Source: Oscillospiraceae bacterium (GTDB lineage: Bacteria; Bacillota; Clostridia; Oscillospirales; Acutalibacteraceae). From it: 64,000 bases of DNA. This document shows positions 51,738-60,600 of this stretch, in pieces. Location of the stretch: positions 1-64,000 of the forward strand of contig SVPY01000007.1 in the NCBI GenBank assembly GCA_015065615.1, in the 5' to 3' direction. Positions within the stretch are counted from its first letter, which is position 1; the number at the start of each line of letters is the position of its first letter. Position numbers and translations under genes: made by a program. The notes beneath the pieces were generated by a model that worked only from the letters and a program-made list of their open reading frames with translations, searched no databases and was not told the DNA's origin.

Positions 51738-53177
51738 TTATTTAACAGACCACTTTGTGCCTTCTTTTGTATCGAGAATCTGGACGTTCATTGCGCTGAG
51801 CTCTTCGCGGATGCTATCTGCCAAAGCGAAATCGCGGTTCTTTTTAGCTTCAAGGCGCTTTGCAATAAGCTCCTCGATTTTAGCTACGTCTACACCCTCG
51901 GGAATTTCAGCGGGTGTTAATTCTTCTGTTGCCTTGGGCTTTACTTTTTCTGTGGGTTTGTTTGTTAAAAGGTCAAGGGAGAGAACCTTATCGTATTCCT
52001 TTAAGATGGCAAGCTTTGTAGCGCCGTTTGTTTTAAGCTTTAAAATATCGTAAACTGCTGTTAAGCCTAATGATGTGTTCAAATCGTTACCAACGAGGTT
52101 AATGAATTTCTCTTTTGCTTCTGCTACTACGGCTTCGTCGATTTCGCCTTCGTTCTGAATGGAAGCAATTCTTGTTAAAAGCTTATTGTATGCGCCTGCT
52201 GTGTTATCAAGGCTTTCAAAAGTAAATACTAAAGGCTTGCGGTAATGGGACTGTAAGCAGAACATACGGTAAACGAGGGGGTCGTAACCCTTTTCTTCAA
52301 GAAGAGAAACTGTTAAGAAGTCTCCCTTACTTTTACTCATCTTACCTCTTGCATCGTTTAAATGAAGAACGTGGAACCAGTTATTGCACCACTTTTTACC
52401 TGTGTAAGCTTCGCTCTGTGCGATTTCGTTTGTGTGGTGGGGGAAGGCGTTATCAATACCACCGCAGTGAATGTCGAGTGTTTCGCCTAAATACTTAAGG
52501 CTGATGCCGGAGCACTCAATGTGCCAGCCGGGGTAACCGTTGCCCCAGGGGCTATCCCACTTTAATTCCTGATCGTCAAACTTACTCTTTGTAAACCAGA
52601 GAACGAAGTCTGCTTTATTTCTCTTGTTTTCGTCCTCTTCAACGCTGTCGCGTACGCCTACTGCAAGGTCTTCTTCCTTGAAGTTCTGGAAAACGTAGTA
52701 GGTAGAAAGTTTACTTGTATCGAAATATACGTTGCCGCCTGCGATGTAAGCGTAGCCTTTTTCTAAAAGTGTTTCAATAAGGTGAATGTAATCATCTACG
52801 CAGCTTGTGGCGGGAACAACTATCTCGGGTTTTTTGATGTTTAATTTCTTGCAATCGGAGAAGAATGCGTCAGTATAGAACTGAGCAATTTCCATAACGG
52901 TTTTCTTCTCTCTTTTTGCGCCCTTGAGCATCTTATCTTCGCCCGTGTCGCCGTCGCTTGAGAGGTGGCCAACGTCTGTGATGTTCATAGCTCTGGTAAC
53001 TTCGTAGCCTGCGAAATTTAAGAACTTTTCTAAAACGTCCTCCATTATATAGGTTCTGAGGTTACCGATGTGAGCAAAATGATAAACAGTAGGGCCGCAG
53101 GTATACATTTTTACCTTGCCTTCTTCGTTGGGGATGAATTCATCTTTGCTTCTTGTAAGTGTGTTATAAAGTTTCAT
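51738..53177 (-). CDS. cysS: cysteinyl-tRNA synthetase
   Basis: 479 residues, full length. MYTCGPTVYHFAHIGNLRTYIM contains the zinc Cys and the HIGH-equivalent HIGN; GYPGWHIECSG supplies further zinc ligands; GKMSKSKGDFLTV is the KMSKS loop. It attaches Cys to tRNA-Cys. It lies 27 bp after cysE in one operon under the T-box leader, as in many Firmicutes. Confidence 0.97.
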   Translation of the reverse strand: MKLYNTLTRSKDEFIPNEEGKVKMYTCGPTVYHFAHIGNLRTYIMEDVLEKFLNFAGYEVTRAMNITDVGHLSSDGDTGEDKMLKGAKREKKTVMEIAQFYTDAFFSDCKKLNIKKPEIVVPATSCVDDYIHLIETLLEKGYAYIAGGNVYFDTSKLSTYYVFQNFKEEDLAVGVRDSVEEDENKRNKADFVLWFTKSKFDDQELKWDSPWGNGYPGWHIECSGISLKYLGETLDIHCGGIDNAFPHHTNEIAQSEAYTGKKWCNNWFHVLHLNDARGKMSKSKGDFLTVSLLEEKGYDPLVYRMFCLQSHYRKPLVFTFESLDNTAGAYNKLLTRIASIQNEGEIDEAVVAEAKEKFINLVGNDLNTSLGLTAVYDILKLKTNGATKLAILKEYDKVLSLDLLTNKPTEKVKPKATEELTPAEIPEGVDVAKIEELIAKRLEAKKNRDFALADSIREELSAMNVQILDTKEGTKWSVK

Positions 53178-53204
53178 ATTAATAATCCTTTCGATTCTTT
53201 TTTA

Positions 53205-53882
53205 TTATTGACCGCAGGGCGGGATGATATTATCGGTGGGCTCTTCTGTGCTTGTAAGCTTTGCCATTTGCTTTTGGAGTTTTTCAATTTCCATACGCAT
53301 ACGGCAGAGTTCCTGAGAGACGGGGTCGGCTACGTGTATCTGGTCGAGACATTCGTTTACCTTTATGCCGTTTATTCTTACCACTCTTGCAGGTACGCCT
53401 ACGGCTGTGGCGTTATCGGGTACGGTGTCCAGCACCACGGCGCCTGCGGCTATGCGGACGTTATTTCCTATAGTGAAGGGGCCTAAAACCTTTGCGCCTG
53501 CGCCAACCAAAACGTTATCGCCTAAGGTGGGGTGGCGCTTGCCCGTATCTTTACCCGTACCGCCTAAGGTTACGTTCTGGTAAAGCGTGCAGTTATCACC
53601 GATTACGGCGGTCTCACCTATTACCACACCCATACCGTGGTCAATAAAGAGGTTTTTGCCTATTGTTGCGCCCGGGTGAATCTCGATGCCCGTTCTTCTT
53701 CTTGATATCTGCGAGATCATTCTGGCGATAAATTTCATATTGTGGGTATGAAACCAATGGGCTTTGCGGTAACTTCTTATGGCTTTGAAGCCGGAATAGA
53801 GAAAGTAAACTTCAAGGCGGCTTTTGGCGGCAGGGTCGCGCGCCATTACGGCGTCTAATTCTTCTCGTAATTTTTTGAACAT
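53205..53882 (-). CDS. cysE: serine O-acetyltransferase
   Basis: The track ORF (263 residues) begins inside the T-box; AAAAAGGAGCG precedes the ATG at 53882, giving 225 residues. An N-terminal helical part ([21 protein letters not shown]) is followed by left-handed beta-helix hexapeptides: [59 protein letters not shown]. It makes O-acetylserine, the precursor of Cys. Regulation by the Cys-specific T-box links synthesis to tRNA-Cys charging. Confidence 0.96.
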   Translation of the reverse strand: MFKKLREELDAVMARDPAAKSRLEVYFLYSGFKAIRSYRKAHWFHTHNMKFIARMISQISRRRTGIEIHPGATIGKNLFIDHGMGVVIGETAVIGDNCTLYQNVTLGGTGKDTGKRHPTLGDNVLVGAGAKVLGPFTIGNNVRIAAGAVVLDTVPDNATAVGVPARVVRINGIKVNECLDQIHVADPVSQELCRMRMEIEKLQKQMAKLTSTEEPTDNIIPPCGQ

Positions 53883-53935
53883 AAAATCGCTCCTTTTTAT
53901 TAATATAAAAGGAAAAGTGATTTTAATGGAAAATA

Positions 53936-54201
53936 AAAAAGCCTCCTGCAAGGGTACAAAACTACCCTGCACGAAGGCGATAATTCGCGGTTCCACTTCG
54001 TATTTATCACTTACGCTTCCTTTTAAAGCGTTTGCCTTAACGGGGCATGGCGTACATACCTACTGAAACTGAAAATAAATTTTTTCGGAATGTCTACTCG
54101 CGGGTGCATTTCGCTTTTTTATTAAACAAAGGAAGCTTACAGCCTGCGGCTTCCTATCTCTGGTGTTTTTATGAAAGCTACTTCTCCCGGTCACGGTATT
54201 T
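53936..54201 (-). promoter_or_regulatory. T-box leader specific for tRNA-Cys
   Basis: On the minus strand AGAAGTAGCTTT begins the specifier region, and GCGAAATGCACC shows the canonical GAA-A-NNN-A arrangement with specifier TGC (54106-54108), a Cys codon. The T-box TGGAACCGCG is at 53986-53995; UGGA pairs with discriminator U of tRNA-Cys. Terminator: GCAGGGTA / TACCCTTGC followed by GGAGGCTTTTTT. Uncharged tRNA-Cys should turn on cysE-cysS. Confidence 0.95.
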
Positions 54202-54207
54202 GAAGAT

Positions 54208-54236
54208 ATTATACTATTTATTTTATGATTTGTAAA
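54208..54236 (-). promoter_or_regulatory. promoter of the cysES T-box transcript
   Basis: Minus strand: TTTACA, 17-bp spacer, TATAAT. Confidence 0.8.
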
Positions 54237-54265
54237 GATTAAGGTTAAAACAAAATTTAAATTTA

Positions 54266-54294
54266 TTGACCTAAAAGGATTTATGAGATAAAAT
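54266..54294 (+). promoter_or_regulatory. promoter of the 136-aa protein gene
   Basis: TTGACC, 17-bp spacer, TAAAAT, divergent from the cysES promoter. Confidence 0.65.
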
Positions 54295-54322
54295 AATTAC
54301 ATAAAAGATAAAAGGTGATTAA

Positions 54323-54733
54323 ATGAAGCATAAAGACCACATGGTTACAAGCTGGGGAACTAACAGGCGTGATATAGACCACGATGAATTTTACGAACAG
54401 TTTGAAAAAAATTACGAGAGGCGCGGCGAGGGCACCGTACTTTTAAACGGCAGAAGGGTAATTGTTTTCGAGCCTTTTTTGGAAGAAGACGGCAAAACAT
54501 ATTTAAATTTATTCGGAGAATTCAAATTGGAGCTTAATAAAAACGAGCTTGAAGGAATCCGAATAGCTCACGAGGGTTTGAATTTCGGGCAAAGCGAGAA
54601 AATTGCTTTTATTTTGGATGGCCCGGATATTATCGGCAGCGTAACCTACCTTGACGAAGAAGGTATGAAAATATACGAAGAAAAAAGAAAAAATAAACCT
54701 AAGAAAATTATATTCGAACCCACTGAAGAATAA
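54323..54733 (+). CDS. 136-aa cytoplasmic protein, unknown
   Basis: No family recognised. The protein is charged and soluble, with a Lys-rich C-terminus. The middle (GTVLLNGRRVIVFEPFLEED) suggests a small beta-rich fold. It has a private promoter, AAAGGTG before the ATG, and a hairpin overlapping its stop. It is divergent from cysES but shows no metabolic link in sequence. Confidence 0.75.
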   Translation: MKHKDHMVTSWGTNRRDIDHDEFYEQFEKNYERRGEGTVLLNGRRVIVFEPFLEEDGKTYLNLFGEFKLELNKNELEGIRIAHEGLNFGQSEKIAFILDGPDIIGSVTYLDEEGMKIYEEKRKNKPKKIIFEPTEE

Positions 54734-54751
54734 TCGGTGGGTTATGTTTTT
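54717..54751 (+). terminator. terminator overlapping the stop of the 136-aa gene
   Basis: AACCCAC / GTGGGTT with a 13-nt loop, followed by ATGTTTTT. Confidence 0.55.
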
Positions 54752-54765
54752 GGAGTTGTTTCAAA

Positions 54766-54798
54766 ATAAAAAAGAAAAGGCGGAGGGGGTTCCGCCTT
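54766..54798 (-). terminator. terminator of the ECF sigma operon
   Basis: Minus strand: AAGGCGGA / TCCGCCTT stem with a 6-nt loop followed by TTCTTTTTTATTTT. Confidence 0.8.
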
Positions 54799-54804
54799 AT
54801 TTGG

Positions 54805-55533
54805 TTATTTAATTGCTGCTTTAAGTTCTTCGAGAGTCATGCCGGTGACAGTGTCTTTTATACTTACAGCACCGATTTTCACTTCAATCAAATCGCCGTT
54901 ACGTGCCTTTACAGATGAAGAAAAGTCACCTTTTTTATCAATCAGATTGCTTTGAAGTATAGCCTTGTCATTTTCAATTTTGACCATAAAAGGCTCTGTT
55001 GCGCCGTAGTAATTACCGAAATTGCTGTCTTTAGATAAGAACAGCATATAAGTTCCGCCGATCTCAGGTTCAATATAGAGGGAGTCCTGAATGTTCAAAG
55101 TAATGATTTCTGTTTTTGTAGCAGGCTTTACAATTATGCCTGTTTCATCAATAACGGCATCAGATTTTTCGAGGTTAATTCTTTCAATGTAACGATGGTT
55201 TACAAGGATGCTGCTTTCCGTAAAATCGCCCTTTACAACTTCACTTACAGTAAATCTGTAAAGTCTGCCTTCTACGTAATCGGTTTCGGATTCTTTTGTT
55301 ACATCGTTAATATCACGGCGCATATTCCAAGTTTTTTCAAGCTTTTCATACTTGCCGATAACAACGAAATCAGCCATTTCAGCCATTTCTTCTGCACCTA
55401 ATGAAACAGGGTAATCGTAATGAATTTGTATGGAATTATTATTAGGTGTTGTACATCCTGTGAAAAACAAAGCTGAAATCATCAAGACTATTGCAAGAAC
55501 TGAAGATATTTTTAAAATTTTAGTTGTTTTCAT
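54805..55533 (-). CDS. lipoprotein sharing the anti-sigma sensor domain
   Basis: 242 residues. Signal peptide with lipobox (ALFFTGC). The extracytoplasmic part has EEMAEMADFVVIGKY, LYRFTVSEVVKGDF, YMLFLSKDSNFGNYYGATEP and a C-terminal TLEELKAAIK. The same order of motifs occurs in the anti-sigma protein of this operon (DEMIEKSDLIARGKL, LYTFRIDDVLKGET, YILFLKKDEATGYYKLATQP, DLDTLINYIKE). It may compete for, or present, the ligand or protease target that the anti-sigma senses. Last of four genes. Confidence 0.82.
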   Translation of the reverse strand: MKTTKILKISSVLAIVLMISALFFTGCTTPNNNSIQIHYDYPVSLGAEEMAEMADFVVIGKYEKLEKTWNMRRDINDVTKESETDYVEGRLYRFTVSEVVKGDFTESSILVNHRYIERINLEKSDAVIDETGIIVKPATKTEIITLNIQDSLYIEPEIGGTYMLFLSKDSNFGNYYGATEPFMVKIENDKAILQSNLIDKKGDFSSSVKARNGDLIEVKIGAVSIKDTVTGMTLEELKAAIK

Positions 55534-55545
55534 CGTTCTATCTCC

Positions 55546-56088
55546 TTAATTGTATGCATCGGTAACACCTTCTATATCATCAGCTTGAGGTGTGTATATA
55601 GTATTTCTGTTTCGATTGTATCCCATGACTGCATTAGGATTATTAGTATCATCAAGTCCTAATGTATGACCTAATTCGTGACAAGCAACACTTTTAAATA
55701 CGTTTTCGTTTGTTCCTGTATGTGCTATATTAACGTATGCGGTAAATGAAGTAAGAACATAATTAGGTGTTGAATGAGGTTGCATATAACCGTAATAAGT
55801 CGATGATGACTCATTTACAATTGTAATAGTATTAGAGGAAGAACTGGAGTAACTTATATTATATCCAACAGCTGAAGTCCAACTTGACATCGCTGTTCTC
55901 CAAAATGTTTTGTAAGTTGATGATGAAGTTGAAGTATTAATTGCTCCTCCCCAGGTGTATGTTGCCCTTTTATCTGCTACTTTATAACATAACAGATCGT
56001 AAGCAAAAATTTGAATTGTTAGAGAAAATACAAGCATAACCGCAATTAATAGTGCAACCATCCTCTTTAAAACATTGTGTTTATTCAT
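55546..56088 (-). CDS. secreted matrixin-like (M10) metalloprotease
   Basis: 180 residues. A signal peptide (LKRMVALLIAVMLVFSLTIQIFA) precedes a short Ser/Thr-rich catalytic domain. VACHELGHTLGLDD is the full zinc motif H-E-x-x-H-x-x-G-x-x-D, and NPNAVMGYNR supplies the Met-turn. There is no pro-domain with a Cys switch and no anchoring signal. It lies 12 bp before the lipoprotein gene and 7 bp after the anti-sigma gene. It may cleave the anti-sigma ectodomain or an outside substrate; inference. Confidence 0.88.
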   Translation of the reverse strand: MNKHNVLKRMVALLIAVMLVFSLTIQIFAYDLLCYKVADKRATYTWGGAINTSTSSSTYKTFWRTAMSSWTSAVGYNISYSSSSSNTITIVNESSSTYYGYMQPHSTPNYVLTSFTAYVNIAHTGTNENVFKSVACHELGHTLGLDDTNNPNAVMGYNRNRNTIYTPQADDIEGVTDAYN

Positions 56089-56095
56089 AGTAAGC

Positions 56096-56947
56096 TCACC
56101 TTTCTTTTATATAATTAATAAGTGTATCTAAATCTGTTTTTGATATTGTATCATTCATAACCGGATACAGAACATTAATCTTGATTATAAAACCCGTAGT
56201 ATATCTATTGCTATCAATCATTTTACTATACTGAACTTTTAAAGAGTCACTTTTTAATTTGCTATTTAAATTAGGTACATCGCTAATTATGCTTATTGCA
56301 CCGGGTTGAGTAGCAAGTTTATAGTATCCTGTTGCTTCATCTTTTTTTAAAAACAAAATGTATTCATTACTTGAGGATTCATGATAAAAGTGAAACGGAT
56401 TTTGAAAATTAAATTCGTATTCCCAATACTTGTATATATCGTAATCATCAGTATATACTTCGATTTTGTCAAGTGTTTCACCTTTTAAAACATCATCAAT
56501 TCTAAAAGTGTACAGTGTTGACGAAGTATTTATATACTCTACACCATCAGATGCATTTATAGGTTCATATCTTGAAAATGAATCAGATTGAACAAAGTCA
56601 AAACGATTTTCATTGGCGTATGTTTTATTATAATACAATTTGCCTCTGGCAATCAAATCCGATTTTTCTATCATTTCATCTAAAGTGTATGATACATCAC
56701 CACTAAGTTCGATATATACTTCGAAGTCAGGATTATCGGTAGCGTAATCGATTGAATCGCTATCTCCCGAGCCTTCAATTTCAGGTGTTTGGGTGGTTGG
56801 GTTGATGTTAAAGAGGAATACTGCAATGATTGCAACAAGAAAAACTGAAATAATGGATGTGTATTTAATTAGCTGTTTTTTCCTCATTGCTTTGTAATCT
56901 GCCATTTTTTGGAAAACAATTTTCGTAATCTCATCAGAGGTTTTCAT
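56096..56947 (-). CDS. single-pass anti-sigma factor-like membrane protein
   Basis: 283 residues. A short cytoplasmic start (MKTSDEITKIVFQKMADYKAMRKKQLIKY) precedes one transmembrane helix (TSIISVFLVAIIAVFLF) and an ectodomain of about 235 residues with no recognised name. The gene overlaps the sigma-factor gene by 14 bp, the usual position of a cognate anti-sigma. The cytoplasmic part is too short for a standard zinc-binding anti-sigma domain, so the inhibition mode is uncertain. The ectodomain is paralogous to the lipoprotein at 54805. Confidence 0.78.
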   Translation of the reverse strand: MKTSDEITKIVFQKMADYKAMRKKQLIKYTSIISVFLVAIIAVFLFNINPTTQTPEIEGSGDSDSIDYATDNPDFEVYIELSGDVSYTLDEMIEKSDLIARGKLYYNKTYANENRFDFVQSDSFSRYEPINASDGVEYINTSSTLYTFRIDDVLKGETLDKIEVYTDDYDIYKYWEYEFNFQNPFHFYHESSSNEYILFLKKDEATGYYKLATQPGAISIISDVPNLNSKLKSDSLKVQYSKMIDSNRYTTGFIIKINVLYPVMNDTISKTDLDTLINYIKER

Positions 56948-57500
56948 AAGTAAATCCCTCCTTTGTAAGCTCAGATTTCAGAGAATTGCGGGCGCGGTAA
57001 ACAAGGGTTTCGATATTATGGACTGATTTTTTTAACACGGATGCAACTTCTTTACAGCTTAAATCCTCAAAATAAATAAGCCACAATACCTCCTTATACT
57101 CAGGCTTTAATTTTCGCATTGCTTTGTGCAGCGCTATTTTCTCTTCTTTTCTGATATAGGATATTTCCAGGGAATTTTCGTCCTTAATTATATCCTTAAT
57201 ATCATCAAGAGAAACTTCATTAGCTTTTTGTCTTTTCTGTTTTCTAAGGTAATCAAGCGCCTGATTTCTTGCAATGGTGTAAAGCCAGGTTTTGAAAGAG
57301 CCTTTGCCATTATCTTTCGGTTTCTTTGTGCCCAAAAGCACGAAAGTGTTGATAGCAAGCTCTTCGGCTGTATGTACGTTATTTACAAAGCTGTTAAGAT
57401 AAAAAATCATACCGTCTTTATAGTCTTTTATTATTTCGGCAAGACCCTCGTTATCACCTTTTTCCCGAAAACGGCGGTAGCTACTTGCACCGTTATCCAT
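56934..57500 (-). CDS. ECF-type RNA polymerase sigma factor
   Basis: 188 residues. Region 2 spans about 20-90 (DYKDGMIFYLNSFVNNVHTAEELAINTFVLL, GSFKTWLYTIARNQALDYLRK). Region 4 spans about 125-180 (LHKAMRKLKPEYKEVLWLIYFEDLSCKEVASVLKKSVHNIETLVYRARNSLKSEL). No region 3, as expected. First gene of a four-gene operon. Transcription starts from an extended -10 TGCTATAAT (minus strand, 57580-57588), a housekeeping type promoter; no second ECF-like promoter was found. Confidence 0.93.
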   Translation of the reverse strand: MDNGASSYRRFREKGDNEGLAEIIKDYKDGMIFYLNSFVNNVHTAEELAINTFVLLGTKKPKDNGKGSFKTWLYTIARNQALDYLRKQKRQKANEVSLDDIKDIIKDENSLEISYIRKEEKIALHKAMRKLKPEYKEVLWLIYFEDLSCKEVASVLKKSVHNIETLVYRARNSLKSELTKEGFTYENL

Positions 57501-57831
57501 GGCCGGCTCCTTTCTTTATTATTTTTTACGCTTTGGGAAAGTATCGCGATTTCTTTCCCTTTTCACCTATTACACGTATATTATAGCATAAACCTCACAG
57601 TATTTTTTATTATTTTTTTTGCACTGTAAATAATTTCTCCGTCAAAATATGCAAAGTTCAGCTAAAATAAGGGCAAACTATGAGCAATAAAGAGAATTTA
57701 AAAATATTAATTATTTTGTGGAATTTTATAGAATTTTGTGGTATAATTACGGAGTGTAACAGTAATTTATCGGCAGGAGCGCCGATTTAAATAAATGAAT
57801 ATACTGGGTTTTGTTAAAAGGAGAGTAAATA
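57501..57831. promoter_or_regulatory. divergent sigma-factor / prs control region
   Basis: No gene. Minus strand: TGCTATAAT (57580-57588), then AAGAAAGGAG before the sigma gene. Plus strand: TGGTATAAT (57739-57747), then AAAAGGAG before prs. Both are extended -10 elements without clear -35. No riboswitch motif was recognised. Confidence 0.6.
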
Positions 57832-59016
57832 ATGGAACAGATTAAGGTACGAAGTAATTTTGACCCCAACAACCGAGTTGCACCTCTTGGTATTGTGCCC
57901 CTTGCAGGCGCAAGAGAGCTTGCTGAAAAAATTGACAAGCACATCGTAAAGTGGGCAAACGAAGCAGGTATTGACTGCAAATCTTTTATTATCGAAAATA
58001 AATGCCCCAGATTCCAGAGCGGTGACGGTAAGGGTGTTATTGAATCTACAATTCGAGGATACGATCTCTATTTTATTTGCGATCCCGGTAACTACAGCAT
58101 TACTTACAATTATTTCGGCTATCAGAACAGAATGTCTCCCGATGACCATTATCAGGATTTAAAGAGACTTATTCAGGCAGTAAGCGGTAAGGCTCACAGA
58201 ATCAACGTGGTTATGCCTATGATCTACGGCGGCAGACAGCACAGAAGAAGCTACCGTGAATCTCTGGACTGCGCTTTTGCTTTACAGGAATTACAGAGCA
58301 TGGGTGTTTATAACGTAGTTACTTTCGACGCTCACGACCCCAGAGTTATGAACGCTGTACCCTTAATGGGCTTAGATAACCTTATGCCTCATTATCAGGT
58401 ACTTAAGAAGATGTTTAAGGATTTCCCCGATCTTTCTACAGATAAGGAAGATTTTATGATAGTCAGCCCCGACGAAGGCGCTCTTGACAGAAATATGTAC
58501 TACGCTTCCGTTTTAGGCGTTGAGCTGGGTATGTATTACAAGCGCCGCGACTATTCAAAGGTTGTTAACGGCAGAAACCCCATTGTTGCTCACGAATATA
58601 TGGGTGAAAGCGTAAAGGGTAAGACAGTTTTCGTTGCCGACGATATTATCTCATCCGGTGAAAGTATGCTGGATATCGCTTACAAGGTAAAGGAGAAGGG
58701 TGCTTCCAAGTTCTTCTGCTATGCTACATACTCCATTTTCACAGCAGGTCTTGAAAAGTTTGACAAAGCTTATGAGGATGGCGTACTTGACGGCGTATTC
58801 GGCAGTAACTTAACTTATCTTAACCCCGAGCTTAAAAATAAGGCATGGTTCCATGAGGTTGACGTAAGTAAGTATGCAGCTTACTTTATTTCCGCATTAA
58901 ACCACGACGTTTCCATCAGCTCTCTTATCGATCCCCACCAGAAAATAGACGCTCTTCTTGCTAAAAGAAAGGCAGAGAAAGAAGCTAACGGCGAAATTCA
59001 GTTAAAGCTTGAATAA
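57832..59016 (+). CDS. prs: ribose-phosphate pyrophosphokinase, long divergent form
   Basis: 394 residues against about 315 for bacterial Prs. IRGYDLYFICDP corresponds to the first catalytic region, MPMIYGGRQHRRSYRES to the normally YARQDRK-type flexible loop, FDAHDPR to the metal site, and VFVADDIISSGESM to the PRPP-binding loop. It makes PRPP from ribose-5-phosphate and ATP for nucleotides, His and Trp. The altered loop and C-terminal extension (HQKIDALLAKRKAEKE) mark a divergent subfamily. Monocistronic. Confidence 0.88.
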   Translation: MEQIKVRSNFDPNNRVAPLGIVPLAGARELAEKIDKHIVKWANEAGIDCKSFIIENKCPRFQSGDGKGVIESTIRGYDLYFICDPGNYSITYNYFGYQNRMSPDDHYQDLKRLIQAVSGKAHRINVVMPMIYGGRQHRRSYRESLDCAFALQELQSMGVYNVVTFDAHDPRVMNAVPLMGLDNLMPHYQVLKKMFKDFPDLSTDKEDFMIVSPDEGALDRNMYYASVLGVELGMYYKRRDYSKVVNGRNPIVAHEYMGESVKGKTVFVADDIISSGESMLDIAYKVKEKGASKFFCYATYSIFTAGLEKFDKAYEDGVLDGVFGSNLTYLNPELKNKAWFHEVDVSKYAAYFISALNHDVSISSLIDPHQKIDALLAKRKAEKEANGEIQLKLE

Positions 59017-59025
59017 TTAATTTTC

Positions 59026-59055
59026 GACCCTCTGTAAAATGAGGGTCTTTTGTTT
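59026..59055 (+). terminator. terminator after prs
   Basis: GACCCTC / GAGGGTC stem, 8-nt loop, TTTTGTTT tail. Confidence 0.85.
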
Positions 59056-59353
59056 GTGTATAAATGTATAAAAATATGTATATTATACATAAATGCGAAT
59101 AATATTCATCCCGAAGGGGCGGATACAATTATATTAGCGCATTAAAGCGGCGGAAATCTGTTGTTAAAATATCTATATAAATCTATAAAAATACAGAAAA
59201 ATTGTGCAATAAGTAAAAAATAATAAATATTTGCAAAGGGGTTGATTTTTCGGAATATATGTGTATAATTATACTTACGCGATTCGAAAACGCATAAATA
59301 AAATTATTATTTACTTATCATATTTTTTATTAAACTAAAAGAGGTAATTTAAA
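59056..59353 (+). promoter_or_regulatory. argGHF control region with ArgR-box-like palindromes
   Basis: No gene. TATGTATATTATACATA (59075-59091) and ATGCGAATAATATTCAT (59093-59109) resemble ARG boxes (consensus near AATGAATAATTATTCAT). GTATAATTATAC (59263-59274) overlaps the -10 of a promoter TTGATT-16-TATAAT (59242-59269). Binding of an ArgR hexamer to both sites could repress the operon in the presence of arginine; inference from sequence form. Confidence 0.65.
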
Positions 59354-60583
59354 ATGGCTAAGAAAAAAGAAGATATTAAGAAAGTAGTTCTCGCTTACTC
59401 CGGCGGTCTTGATACATCTATCATCATTCCCTGGCTTAAGGAAAATTATAACAACTGCGAAGTTATCGCTGTATCCGGCGACGTTGGTCAGGGCACAGAG
59501 CTTGACGGCCTTGAGGAAAAGGCTATCAAAACAGGCGCAAGCAAGCTTTACATTGCAGACCTTAAGGAAGAGTTCATTCAGGATTACGTTTACCCCACAC
59601 TTAAGGCTGGCGCTGTTTACGAGAATAAGTATCTTTTAGGTACATCTTTCGCCCGTCCTATCATCGCTAAGAGAATTGTTGAAATTGCTTTGGAAGAAGG
59701 CGCTGATGCTATCTGCCACGGCTGCACAGGTAAGGGTAACGACCAGGTTCGTTTCGAGCTTACAATCAAGGCTTTCGCACCTGATATGACAATTATCGCT
59801 CCCTGGCGTGAATGGAGCATCAAGTCCCGTGAAGAAGAAATTGACTATGCAGAGGCACACAACATTCCTCTTAAGATAAACCGTGAGACAAACTACTCAA
59901 AAGATAAGAACCTCTGGCACCTTTCTCACGAAGGTCTTGACCTTGAAAATCCCGCTAACGAGCCTTTATACAACAAGGAAGGCTTCCTTGAGATGGGCGT
60001 TTCCCCCGAAATGGCTCCCGATAAGGCTACATATATAACAATCCACTTCGAAAAGGGTGTTCCCACAGCACTTAACGGCGAAGAGCTCACAGGTGTTGAG
60101 ATGGTAGCTAAGCTTAACGAGCTTGGCGGTCAGAACGGTATAGGTCTTGCTGATATCGTTGAAAACCGTCTCGTCGGTATGAAGTCCCGCGGCGTTTACG
60201 AGACTCCCGGCGGTACAATTCTCTACCACGCACACAACAAGCTTGAGGAAATCTGCCTCGACAGAGACACATATCACTACAAGCAGCAGGTTGGTATCAG
60301 ATTTGCTGAGCTTGTATACTTCGGTCAGTGGTTCACTCCTTTAAGAGCTGCTCTCTCCGCTTTTGTTGATTCCACACAGGAAACAGTAACAGGTGACGTT
60401 AAGCTCAAGCTCTACAAGGGCAACATCATTGATGCAGGCGTTACATCTCCCTATTCACTTTATGATGAGGATATCGCTACATTTGATGAGGACGAAGTTT
60501 ACGACCAGACAGACAGCGCAGGTTTCATCAACCTCTTCGGTCTTCCCATTAAGGTTCAGGCTAAGAAGAAGCTTATCAAGTAA
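59354..60583 (+). CDS. argG: argininosuccinate synthase
   Basis: 409 residues, full length. ATP pyrophosphatase loop [20 protein letters not shown] at 12-31; [15 protein letters not shown] and IIAPWREW follow, both diagnostic. It joins citrulline and aspartate using ATP. First gene of argGHF, preceded by AAAGAGGTAATTTAAA. Strongly biased codon use suggests good expression. Confidence 0.97.
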   Translation: MAKKKEDIKKVVLAYSGGLDTSIIIPWLKENYNNCEVIAVSGDVGQGTELDGLEEKAIKTGASKLYIADLKEEFIQDYVYPTLKAGAVYENKYLLGTSFARPIIAKRIVEIALEEGADAICHGCTGKGNDQVRFELTIKAFAPDMTIIAPWREWSIKSREEEIDYAEAHNIPLKINRETNYSKDKNLWHLSHEGLDLENPANEPLYNKEGFLEMGVSPEMAPDKATYITIHFEKGVPTALNGEELTGVEMVAKLNELGGQNGIGLADIVENRLVGMKSRGVYETPGGTILYHAHNKLEEICLDRDTYHYKQQVGIRFAELVYFGQWFTPLRAALSAFVDSTQETVTGDVKLKLYKGNIIDAGVTSPYSLYDEDIATFDEDEVYDQTDSAGFINLFGLPIKVQAKKKLIK

Positions 60584-60600
60584 TTTTTGAAATTAAATAG

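Noticed and set aside
53824-54066. 80-residue plus-strand ORF and the 263-residue extension of cysE
   Set aside because: Both cover the cys T-box; the cysE start with a proper RBS is at 53882.
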